Source of the DNA: Pedobacter insulae
Lineage (GTDB): Bacteria; Bacteroidota; Bacteroidia; Sphingobacteriales; Sphingobacteriaceae
DNA length: 64,000 bases
Reading direction: 5' to 3'
Assembly (NCBI RefSeq): GCF_900113525.1
Contig: NZ_FOPP01000013.1
Location: 54,916-118,915, forward strand
Position numbers and translations under genes: made by a program. Each line of letters opens with the position of its first letter. Position 1 is the stretch's first letter. The notes under the pieces were generated by a model that ran no database searches, had not been told where the DNA came from, and saw nothing but the letters and a program-made list of their open reading frames with translations. Below, piece after piece: positions 16,081-23,021 of the stretch.

Positions 16081-17473
16081 CTAGATGGTCTAAGTCGGTT
16101 TCGTCAATAAAAATTTCCATTCTCTCTTTTTCTTTTGGATCAATGTAGCCATACTGCGACCAAAAGACTTCAGGAAATGCTTTCATTTCAATAGCAGAAG
16201 CACAATCGGTCCTCATCGAGACGCACGGATCTTCATATCTTTTCAGCGAAGCAAGAAAGGCGAGCATCTGGTCCCTCCATTCTTCATTAAACATGCGTCT
16301 TCCCTTTCGTCTACGGTGGCTATGTTGGACTGACTTACTCTCAATCGGAATCTTTCCATTGCTTGTAAAAAGGATATGGCTATTGATATGGAAACCTGGC
16401 TCTGGGTGCAGTACACTCCTAAATGATAGCGCAAAATGCCAGTTTCCGATTTCAAGATGTTTGCCTAAAAGGTTTTTTGTCTTTTTACGTTCCTGTTTTG
16501 CAAAATCAAATGTCACTTTTCCCTTGGGCAAACTTTCTATCGTATGAAAATAGATATTGTTCTTGTTGGAAAGCTCATACCAGGAAAGCCCTCTTTCCCT
16601 TAGAGAAACGTGAAGTGCCCTTTTGAGCAATCTCTTGAAATAGTTTGATGCATCAAGATAACTTGGGAAGGTATCCGAATCATATCCTGCAATGAGCTTT
16701 CCGATTTCCACATCAAATCGCTCAACATTTTCGATTTCGACCTTTCCAACAGGGCTGTCGACAATCCGATTGAGAATTTCACTAAAGCACACAATACAGT
16801 TTGCACCCCTGAAACTGATTATCTGATTGTTAGCCTTACTCACAGCAATAGCTTGCACTTCGTTAACAAATCTGAAAATATAGAAATGCTTGGGAAGTTT
16901 TTCAGCATTCCACCAATTGGTATAATATAATTCCCTCTTTTTGAACACTTTATTACCGGACAGATATTGAGAAAGATAAAACTTCGCAATCGCTGATTTC
17001 TCCCCTTCATAAGCTTTAACGATTTGATCCTTTTCCAGCTTTTTCACCAAAATACCTAGGCCAACGGCCCAGTTTTCCTCGAACGAAATCTGATTGGTAT
17101 CTGCCGAGCCTTCAAAAAGACCCCTCGGTGCCCGGTCGATGTTAAGGATTGTAAAAAAGTCTTTGAGATCTGGGTTTTCAGCAGCGACCTGTTTCGCGAA
17201 ATTAATCTCCGTAAGGATACCAGATTTAACCTCGATTTCTTCCCGCTTATAGACAATGTTATTTGAATAAACTAATAGGAACTTGACAGTCTCATATTTG
17301 ATTGCTTGCTCAATATCCCCCCAAAAGTTTTCCCCGCCGAGCAGTTGATTTTTATCAATCCATACCTTATAACCAAGTTGTTCCAACCTGGTTGCCAGCC
17401 AAATGGTAAATTCGTTGTCCTCTGGTGTAGCGTGACTAATGAAAAGAGTATCACGGATCGTTGCTTTTTCCAT
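16064..17473 (-). CDS. TIR-APAZ protein, SPARTA effector subunit
   Basis: 469 residues. Residues 1 to about 150 are a TIR domain: TLFISHATPEDNEF (BB-type start), GYKVWIDKNQLLGGENFW and the WGDIEQAI helix with Glu55 as the likely catalytic NADase residue. The remaining part (about 200-469) is the APAZ region that pairs with short Argonautes. In SPARTA, guide-directed target DNA recognition makes four heterodimers assemble and the TIR domains degrade NAD(P)+, killing the cell or arresting plasmids and phage. The neighbouring, overlapping short Argonaute fixes the assignment. No DNase or SIR2 domain is present. Confidence 0.93.
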   Translation of the reverse strand: MEKATIRDTLFISHATPEDNEFTIWLATRLEQLGYKVWIDKNQLLGGENFWGDIEQAIKYETVKFLLVYSNNIVYKREEIEVKSGILTEINFAKQVAAENPDLKDFFTILNIDRAPRGLFEGSADTNQISFEENWAVGLGILVKKLEKDQIVKAYEGEKSAIAKFYLSQYLSGNKVFKKRELYYTNWWNAEKLPKHFYIFRFVNEVQAIAVSKANNQIISFRGANCIVCFSEILNRIVDSPVGKVEIENVERFDVEIGKLIAGYDSDTFPSYLDASNYFKRLLKRALHVSLRERGLSWYELSNKNNIYFHTIESLPKGKVTFDFAKQERKKTKNLLGKHLEIGNWHFALSFRSVLHPEPGFHINSHILFTSNGKIPIESKSVQHSHRRRKGRRMFNEEWRDQMLAFLASLKRYEDPCVSMRTDCASAIEMKAFPEVFWSQYGYIDPKEKERMEIFIDETDLDHLDDEEF

Positions 17474-17715
17474 TTGTGAAAGTTCACCAATTTAAAGCTT
17501 GTTTACCTATAATTTTTATTAACACTGTGTGTATTGTTAGTCAATGTATTGATGAAAGACGGTAGAGTAATAAATGCAAAAATTTTGGGCATTTTCATTA
17601 TGGCTAGGAAGCTAGGAGAACAAATATTGAACGTTTTAAAATGTATGGGTCGACCATTCAACTATGTCCAAAAGTTAATTTAAGGCGTTATAAATACATA
17701 TTAAAAATTAAAACT

Positions 17716-17913
17716 ATGTATTATCCAGATGTCGAAAAAAGTAGAATTACTCCTCAAAAAGCAGTTGAAATACTAAAAGCTCACGGCACAGAAATGACCG
17801 AAGAAGAGGCCGCATCAGCACTAGAATTCATAAAAAAGTTGATTAAAATGGCAATAAAGCAACAAATTTTACTAGCAGAAAAGCAGATTGAGGAAGCCCG
17901 AAAAAGCCTATAA
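17716..17913 (+). CDS. Small protein, family of island-associated short ORFs
   Basis: 65 residues from ATG 17716 (MYYPDVEKSRITPQKAVEIL...). An earlier ATG at 17641 would add 25 residues but is rejected because the similarity to the broken copy at 13277 begins at MYYPD. Two helical segments follow (TPQKAVEILKAHGTEMTEEEAA and a Lys/Glu-rich C-terminus). Similar small proteins are often seen in accessory regions of Pedobacter and relatives; function unknown. A hairpin terminator follows at 17924. Confidence 0.65.
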   Translation: MYYPDVEKSRITPQKAVEILKAHGTEMTEEEAASALEFIKKLIKMAIKQQILLAEKQIEEARKSL

Positions 17914-17923
17914 GGATTAAAAT

Positions 17924-17954
17924 AAAAAAACTCCCCATATGGGAAGTTTTTTTT
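17924..17954 (+). terminator. Hairpin terminator after small ORF
   Basis: AAAAAAACTCCCC / ATAT / GGGAAGTTTTTTT with one mismatch in the stem, followed by eight T. It is almost identical to the perfect palindrome beside tRNA-Leu (23750-23780), and the likeness continues into the next bases (GTGAGTAC against GTTAGTAC), so it may be a displaced copy of that tRNA's downstream flank. Confidence 0.6.
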
Positions 17955-17958
17955 GTGA

Positions 17959-18057
17959 GTACTCTCGGAGAACTTTAATTGGAAAAACTTAATCGACAGT
18001 TTAGAAGAAACAGCGGCTTTAAGCGATATAGAAGAAGATTTCGAAATACAATCGTAG
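17959..18057 (+). pseudogene. 3' remnant, repeat-family module B (best preserved copy)
   Basis: A 32-codon frame without start, reading VLSENFNWKNLIDSLEETAA... and ending EIQS then TAG. It is the best-preserved of four copies. The acidic, helical C-terminus recalls small DNA-associated or antitoxin proteins, but no family is recognised. The downstream ATTTGAACTT string recurs after the other copies. Confidence 0.5.
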
Positions 18058-18153
18058 CGTAAAATTTGAACTTTCAATTTTACATACTTAGCCTCAATAA
18101 TGAGGAAGTCATAAATTTTCCTGAACAAAAACATGTACCAGCAAATGTCTGTA

Positions 18154-18294
18154 TCACTTCCGTTTTTTGATCGTTAACTTAATTTCTTTGACAGGACCAA
18201 ATTTTTCCTCTTTGGTTTTTTCTGTGATTGTCTTGAAAACTACAACTGCGTTACGTAATTGTTCCTCATCAACCTTTGATCTCAGGATTAAATT
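18154..18294 (-). pseudogene. Possible coding remnant, minus strand
   Basis: A start-less frame of about 46 codons ending in TGA, with a protein-like composition (SKVDEEQLRNAVVVFKTITE... then a Lys-rich tail). An in-frame TAA precedes it, so only the C-terminus of an older gene could be left. Family unknown; chance cannot be excluded. Confidence 0.25.
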
Positions 18295-18326
18295 TTATCT
18301 TAGAGCTTCTAAGCCATTCTGAATAA

Positions 18327-19736
18327 ATGAAACGCATTTCAAATATCGGTATTCACATACCCACTAACGATGATAATTATATAAACCTTGACAGCCTCAG
18401 TTCGCTATCGGAAACCGATATTGCTATCATTAGTCCTGATTTGGCCTTGACAAGCTATTCTACCTATGAAGGATATTCTGATAATGGCAAGTATGAAGGT
18501 AAAACGCTATACAACAAAGATTCCTCTTCCAGGATCATTGACCATACCAAACATTGGAAAGCAGAAATATTGCACTTCATCGAAAATGGAGGCACTTTGT
18601 TTGTAGTATTGTGTAGAAAAACCGATTTTTATATCTACACGGGCACCCAATCATTTAGTGGAACCGGCCGGAACCAGAAGACCACCAACCATGTCACGCC
18701 GCATTCAAATTACAAATATTTACCCTTTAGTTCTTTTGAATTTCATTCTGCCAGCGGAACGACTGTATATCCCAACTCCAGTTTGGTTGCTGAACTGCAT
18801 AAAAATTGCAAAGACTATTTTTCTTTCGAGACCTACATAAAAAGTGATAAGATTACCGACACGACATTTACAACAAAAAATAAAGACAGGATACTCGGTG
18901 CATCAATCGCATTAAAGAAAGGTTTCATTGTATTCCTGCCCTATATTGATTTCAGGGTAAACACATTGACCAAATACAATTCAAAAACCAATAAAACTAC
19001 ATGGAATGCTGAAGGCGTTAAAATCGGAAAGCTTTTCTTAAATTCTTTGGCACAAATTGATAAAGTATTAAAGCAGGAACAGGATAAAACGCCTAAACCT
19101 AACTGGCTTGCACAAAATATATTTGAGTTGTCGGAATCGGCTCTAACCGAAAAAAAGATTGCGAAGCTGTCTGAGGAAATACTTAAAAAGCAAAAGGAGA
19201 TCGTCAAGTTAGAGGGGGTGCTGGAAGAGCAGGAGAGTTTGAAAGATTTGTTATTTGAAACGGGAAAGCCATTGGAAAAGGCTGTCATTAAAGCACTAAC
19301 TATTTTAGGATATTCAGCTGAAAATTACGATGATGGTGAATTAGAGCTTGACCAGATCATTTTATCACCTGAAGGACAAAGATTTATAGGCGAATGCGAG
19401 GGCAAGGAAAGTAAGGATATCGATGTTTCAAAATTTAGACAGCTATTAGATGGCTTAAACGCAGATTTTGAAAAGGATTCTGTAGAAGAACGTGCATCAG
19501 GGTTACTATTCGGTAATCCTCAACGACTTCAAGCACCAAATGAGCGATCCTTATCCTTCACTCAAAAATGTCAAACCGGCGCCAAACGGGAACAAATTGG
19601 ACTCGTGAAAACAGCAGATCTTTTCGATGTATGTAAGTATATCGTTGAAAGTAAAGATAAGGATTTCGCCAAAAGATGCCGGGATAGTATTTCAGAACAG
19701 CTGGGAGAAATTATTCGATTTCCCCAACTGCAATAA
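18327..19736 (+). CDS. Rossmann-like / coiled-coil / PDDEXK-like protein
   Basis: 469 residues in three parts. About 1-250 is a sheet-rich domain (DIAIISPDLALTSYS, HFIENGGTLFVVLCRK, GFIVFLPYIDF) reminiscent of GATase-like or DUF4350-like Rossmann modules. About 265-312 is a Lys/Glu-rich coiled coil. The C-terminal part (about 313-460) has a restriction-endonuclease-like pattern: Asp342 in LELDQIILSPEG, then FIGECEGKESKD with Glu358 and Lys360. No named family is recognised. Position beside SPARTA and HEPN genes suggests defence, with the N-terminal domain as sensor and the C-terminal domain as nuclease; this is inference. Confidence 0.65.
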   Translation: MKRISNIGIHIPTNDDNYINLDSLSSLSETDIAIISPDLALTSYSTYEGYSDNGKYEGKTLYNKDSSSRIIDHTKHWKAEILHFIENGGTLFVVLCRKTDFYIYTGTQSFSGTGRNQKTTNHVTPHSNYKYLPFSSFEFHSASGTTVYPNSSLVAELHKNCKDYFSFETYIKSDKITDTTFTTKNKDRILGASIALKKGFIVFLPYIDFRVNTLTKYNSKTNKTTWNAEGVKIGKLFLNSLAQIDKVLKQEQDKTPKPNWLAQNIFELSESALTEKKIAKLSEEILKKQKEIVKLEGVLEEQESLKDLLFETGKPLEKAVIKALTILGYSAENYDDGELELDQIILSPEGQRFIGECEGKESKDIDVSKFRQLLDGLNADFEKDSVEERASGLLFGNPQRLQAPNERSLSFTQKCQTGAKREQIGLVKTADLFDVCKYIVESKDKDFAKRCRDSISEQLGEIIRFPQLQ

Positions 19737-19853
19737 TCATCTGTATACGCACAATATTTACACGAGGTGTGTGAAAACCACAAATGTGTCGGAGAATCAT
19801 TATCATGAAAAAGCGAGCATGTTTAAAGTTGCCATAGAGCTTCTCCAAATTAA

Positions 19854-20435
19854 CTAGGCTTGGGAATTACGAAAGGTTTCCTGCACCCGTCTTTTGATAT
19901 AATCGAAGATCATACGCTGTTCCGTTCCTTTTTTAGCCAATTCATTCATTGCTTTCAATAGAAGCGAATATTTTTTTGCCTTTTCTGCAATATCTAATTG
20001 CTTTTTCCTACTAGATTCAAAATAGTCAGAGAAATGTGTTATATCATTGAATAAATCAGCCTTTAATTGATTGTAATATTCTTTATTAAGTTCTTCGCCA
20101 TTTTTCTTCAAAGCGATCTCAGGGTACCATCTTTTAAAATGGTTTAGAATGCCATCTAATCTCTGATAACAATCCGAAAAGGTGATGACATCCGCTAAGT
20201 GTGCAAACTTGTTCCTGATTTCCGAAAACCGCTTGAATTTTTCACGTTTGAGCTTATCAAAATATTTCAATTCTAGCAAAAGATTGAGCTTTACATCGAA
20301 ACTCATTGATTCAGACCTGAACAGTTTGGTGGTCTTAATATCTATGCCCAGTAGTAAGCAGAGATATGTTGAAATGTTTTTTTCCAAATGGACAGAGTCT
20401 TCGATAACTCTTGCCCTAGCTGTGATTGTAGCCAT
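19854..20435 (-). CDS. HEPN-like protein with RNKFAH motif
   Basis: 193 residues, all helical. EIRNKFAHL places Arg74 and His79 in an Rx4H motif, the hallmark of HEPN ribonucleases and of MltR-like proteins. The C-terminal half is Lys/Glu-rich helix (FESSRKKQLDIAEKAKKY). There is no signal peptide or membrane segment. The convergent PDDEXK gene ends 117 bp away. It could be a toxin, an RNA-binding regulator or an MltR relative; the motif is clear but the family is not. Confidence 0.6.
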   Translation of the reverse strand: MATITARARVIEDSVHLEKNISTYLCLLLGIDIKTTKLFRSESMSFDVKLNLLLELKYFDKLKREKFKRFSEIRNKFAHLADVITFSDCYQRLDGILNHFKRWYPEIALKKNGEELNKEYYNQLKADLFNDITHFSDYFESSRKKQLDIAEKAKKYSLLLKAMNELAKKGTEQRMIFDYIKRRVQETFRNSQA

Positions 20436-20773
20436 TCTCTGAGAGTGCTAATTTAGAATATAAATGTAGTCAATTTCTTACCAATTAATTCTTGGATTCA
20501 AGTAGCTTGCATAAAAAGCAAAAATAAGCACGAGAAAGTATGTTTATAAGTGAAGCGCCGTTATGTTGGCATCAAATCATATTATGAACCTCATATGTAC
20601 ATTGAAAACCGTATTTTACGAAAATTCTTGAGCTGAATAAAATTTCCTCCACCCAATCCTGATCGTCGATAATTTTCCAAAAAGATTTGAAACAAGGTCT
20701 TTTAAGCACCCTTAAACATCGCTCAGATTGAGTTTTGAAATTTTATAACAGTGGTATAAAATATACCGAGATA
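20436..20773. other. Gene-poor stretch
   Basis: 338 bp between two minus-strand units. A start-less minus-strand frame (20572 to about 20740; ...SFWKIIDDQDWVEEILFSS...) reads like protein for about 55 codons and may be a gene remnant. Nothing else is recognisable. Confidence 0.35.
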
Positions 20774-21108
20774 TTAACCCTGACTATTCAATTCGTCGAG
20801 GTCAGAACTTGTTACGAATTTATTCATCAACATAACCAAGGAAGCTGCAGTCTGAAACTTTATATCATTTAAGGCAAAACCAGTATTAGACCAGTCCTTT
20901 TCTTTTTCAATCATTTCTATAGTCCTTTGTTTACTTTCGACTATTCTTGTTGTTCCTAAAACATCAGCATTCATCATATGAGGATCAACTGAAATTGCAA
21001 GACTAATAGCTCTGCCTACCAGCTCATCGTTTCTTCCGTGCTCTTTGCTTCGAGAATTACATCCCTAATTTTTAAGAGCTCCTTCCCCAAATTTCTCTGT
21101 TGACTCAT
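20774..21108 (-). pseudogene. Frameshifted gene of unknown function
   Basis: ATG 21108 opens MSQQRNLGKELLKIRDVILEA..., then the frame meets TAG soon after EETMSW. A second frame continues from NDELVGRAISLAISVDPHMM to SDLDELNSQG and TAA. One extra A in the AAA run near 21030 would join the two into one protein of about 111 residues with a uniform composition. So this is either a 1-nt deletion or a sequencing error. Family unknown; helical, cytoplasmic. Confidence 0.55.
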
Positions 21109-21157
21109 AATATGAGGTTGATTAATCTTTAAATAGACAAATGATTAAAATAAAAAT

Positions 21158-21182
21158 GGGGTTAGCTTTTCAACTAAACCCC
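21158..21182 (-). terminator. Terminator of the small membrane peptide gene
   Basis: On the minus strand GGGGTTTAG and CTAACCCC form a stem with one bulge, followed by ATTTTTATTTT. It lies 83 bp after the stop of the small ORF at 21265-21351. Confidence 0.55.
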
Positions 21183-21264
21183 TAAAAAAACTTACCCAAA
21201 GGTGTTTTTCCGATCTCATGTTACGATTTTATCTTACGATTTTACTCGTGTTTTCGGTAGTTTC

Positions 21265-21351
21265 CTACTTACTGCGATAACGATCAGCAATAGCCAAAAT
21301 TAATTGAACCAAAGCACAGACCGCCAGAATAACCGTGGCTATCCCAGACAT
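21265..21351 (-). CDS. Small hydrophobic peptide, type I toxin-like
   Basis: 28 residues from ATG 21351 (MSGIATVILAVCALVQLILA then a charged IADRYRSK tail), or 33 from ATG 21366. One membrane helix followed by a basic tail is the layout of small membrane toxins and holin-like peptides. A consensus promoter lies right upstream and a terminator downstream, so a short transcript is well supported. The promoter is so close to ATG 21366 that this start would be leaderless, hence the second ATG is preferred. No family recognised, and no antisense partner is proven. Confidence 0.45.
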   Translation of the reverse strand: MSGIATVILAVCALVQLILAIADRYRSK

Positions 21352-21371
21352 GAACACTACTGTCATAGCCA

Positions 21372-21401
21372 CAAAAGTACAACTTCTTCATTAACTTACA
21401 A
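21372..21401 (-). promoter_or_regulatory. Consensus promoter of the small peptide gene
   Basis: TTG (21399-21401), exactly 19 bp, then TACTTTTG (21372-21379) on the minus strand: a complete match to the Bacteroidota -33/-7 consensus. Transcription should begin about 5-8 bp further on, at or just before 21366. Confidence 0.65.
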
Positions 21402-21429
21402 CCTGCCTTGCAAAATATTTCTCCAAAAA

Positions 21430-22122
21430 TTAGTAGTTAGTGTAATTATCTTCTTCATAATCCGACCAAAAAAATATTGGCCTCTCCTCTTCAAGTTTAG
21501 CAATCATCTCCTCTATTTTTTTTGTGATTTCATCGTTAGGTTTGCGATAGATCCGATCATGGAAATTATATTCCTGATCTTGACAAATTTTGATATCTTC
21601 TTCCGAAAGCCCTCCTTTAATTAGCCTTTCTAAAGTAAATATCATCGCAGTATGAGTAAAGTATATACCCATGCTCATTGAGATAATTTCGTCATAAAAT
21701 CTATAGAACTTATTGTTTTTTCCAAATAGTACCCATGCCTTTGTCCTCATATCCAATACTATTCCGTAGAGCTCAGATAGTTGTGGTTCTTTTGCTTCCA
21801 AAACTAATTGATATTCAGTCATTCTACGTTCGTAAATATTTTCAATGTCTTTTAAATTAAGTGTTTTTCGAAAGGACATAGCGCTAGCGTAACCTTTAAT
21901 TCCTGCTGATTGATCTCTTAATAATTCCATATACTCTTTTGCTTTATGGGTATTAATTAATAATTCAATCACTGCTTCAAACCGCTTTTGAGACCTCCAG
22001 GAAAATAAAGCGACTAAAGCGATAACTGCAACGATCACCGCACAAATCGCTTGTATAAACTCAGCTTTATTTGCGCTAATTACTATTTGACATATTATAT
22101 TCATATAAATCCATTTTAACAA
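21430..22122 (-). CDS. Membrane-anchored protein of unknown function
   Basis: 230 residues. One N-terminal membrane helix (about 22-42, FIQAICAVIVAVIALVALFSW) follows a short hydrophilic lead, then a helical, charged cytoplasmic domain with an acidic C-terminus (FFWSDYEEDNYTNY). The lead MLKWIY suggests that the internal Met at residue 7 could be the start. No family is recognised. Single-helix proteins with long helical tails are common in membrane-sensing defence systems, but nothing ties this one to a mechanism. Confidence 0.6.
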   Translation of the reverse strand: MLKWIYMNIICQIVISANKAEFIQAICAVIVAVIALVALFSWRSQKRFEAVIELLINTHKAKEYMELLRDQSAGIKGYASAMSFRKTLNLKDIENIYERRMTEYQLVLEAKEPQLSELYGIVLDMRTKAWVLFGKNNKFYRFYDEIISMSMGIYFTHTAMIFTLERLIKGGLSEEDIKICQDQEYNFHDRIYRKPNDEITKKIEEMIAKLEEERPIFFWSDYEEDNYTNY

Positions 22123-22452
22123 AGATAAATAAGTTTAATACACTTATTTACTGATGATGATAAGCCAATTCAATTCCCCATTACACCCCGTACAGCTACT
22201 TTTGATTATCAATAAAAAAACAATAGAAAAGCAATTTATCTCATTCAAAAAATACATCGGGCAATCCAATTAGCAGACTCAAGGGCAAGAAAGCAGAGCC
22301 GGTAAAACCAATTAGTGAAAAGCTAATAGAGAACAGTTCATCCCTCAATAGAACAGTAAATGGCCAACAATCACACGGCGAGAATTGGATTTTTTAAGGA
22401 TTTAATAAAATAATATATAAACTTAAGCCATCTTTAAAACAAAAGGGCCTTT
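22123..22452. other. Gene-poor stretch
   Basis: 330 bp. A plus-strand frame near 22255-22395 (...GKKAEPVKPISEKLIENSSS...) reads like protein but has no convincing start and is short. A short palindrome (AAAAGGGCCTTTG region) ends the stretch just before a module B remnant. Confidence 0.3.
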
Positions 22453-22570
22453 GTGTTCTCGGAGAACTTTACTTTGAAAAATTTTATTGACAATTTAGAA
22501 GAAAGAGCGGATTTAAGCAAGCCAGAAGAAGATTCCGAAATACATTCGTACCTTAACTTTAAACTATCTA
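22453..22570 (+). pseudogene. 3' remnant, repeat-family module B
   Basis: The frame VFSENFTLKNFIDNLEERAD... aligns with the copies at 13108 and 17959. The stop codon of the family is changed to TAC, so the frame reads on. It overlaps the end of the Imm53 pseudogene on the other strand. Confidence 0.45.
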
Positions 22571-22900
22571 GCAGGTTCAACTTTGTTCGTGCTTGCAAAG
22601 TCTTTGAATGCTTCTAAAATGAAAATTAATTTACTTGCATCGCCATAACCTTTAAATATTCTTCCATCTGAACTTAATATGTACCAGTCATCAGTTGATG
22701 CTTTCCCTTCTACTGGTTCCAACAACTTGCCAGCGAGGGAAGTTTCTTCCAAATCAATTTAATTGACCATCCAGGATTATCGATTGTTTCAATTGAGATT
22801 CCAAAACCATGTTCCCAATCTCCATCGCAGTTACTTTTATACCATTCGGACACCAATTTAAAATTTCCATAATAATATTTGAAAAATCTTTGGTACGAAT
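22564..22900 (-). pseudogene. Immunity protein 53 (Imm53) family, frameshifted
   Basis: Two frames join into one recognisable Imm53-type protein. The first part reads FKLVSEWYKSNCDGDWEHGF... up to DNPGWSIK, and the second IDLEETSLAGKLLE..., DDWYILSSDG and LIFILEAFKDFA. The signature WY..CDGDWEHG(F/Y)GI..ET.DNPGW is typical of the family. One A missing from the AAA run near 22754 breaks the frame, and no start codon is left upstream, where module B debris begins. Imm53 proteins neutralise toxins of polymorphic or contact-dependent systems; no such toxin is in the window. Confidence 0.7.
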
Positions 22901-22954
22901 TTGGAGGAAATAGCGGCTTTGGGTATTCCAGACCAAGAAGTAAATATACAATAG
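22901..22954 (+). pseudogene. 3' remnant, repeat-family module B (shortest copy)
   Basis: Frame LEEIAALGIPDQEVNIQ then TAG, matching the last 17 codons of the copy at 17959-18057. Directly downstream TAACTTTG (22960-22967) is a -7 consensus match and may now serve the HEPN gene at 23022. Confidence 0.4.
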
Positions 22955-23021
22955 CAGCTTAACTTTGAACTATTTCATTTAGTATATTTATGGAATAAAG
23001 AGACATAAAAAATATATCTGA

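Larger units (their letters stand above)
17914..18326. other. Repeat remnants between small ORF and PDDEXK gene
   Basis: 413 bp holding a terminator hairpin (17924-17954), module B of the repeat family (17959-18057) and a start-less minus-strand frame (18154-18294). The plus-strand leader of the 18327 gene occupies the last part. No intact gene is visible. Confidence 0.45.

Noticed and set aside
17641..17715. Earlier start for the small ORF at 17716
   Set aside because: Similarity with the broken paralogue starts at 17716 and the added residues are unlike it.
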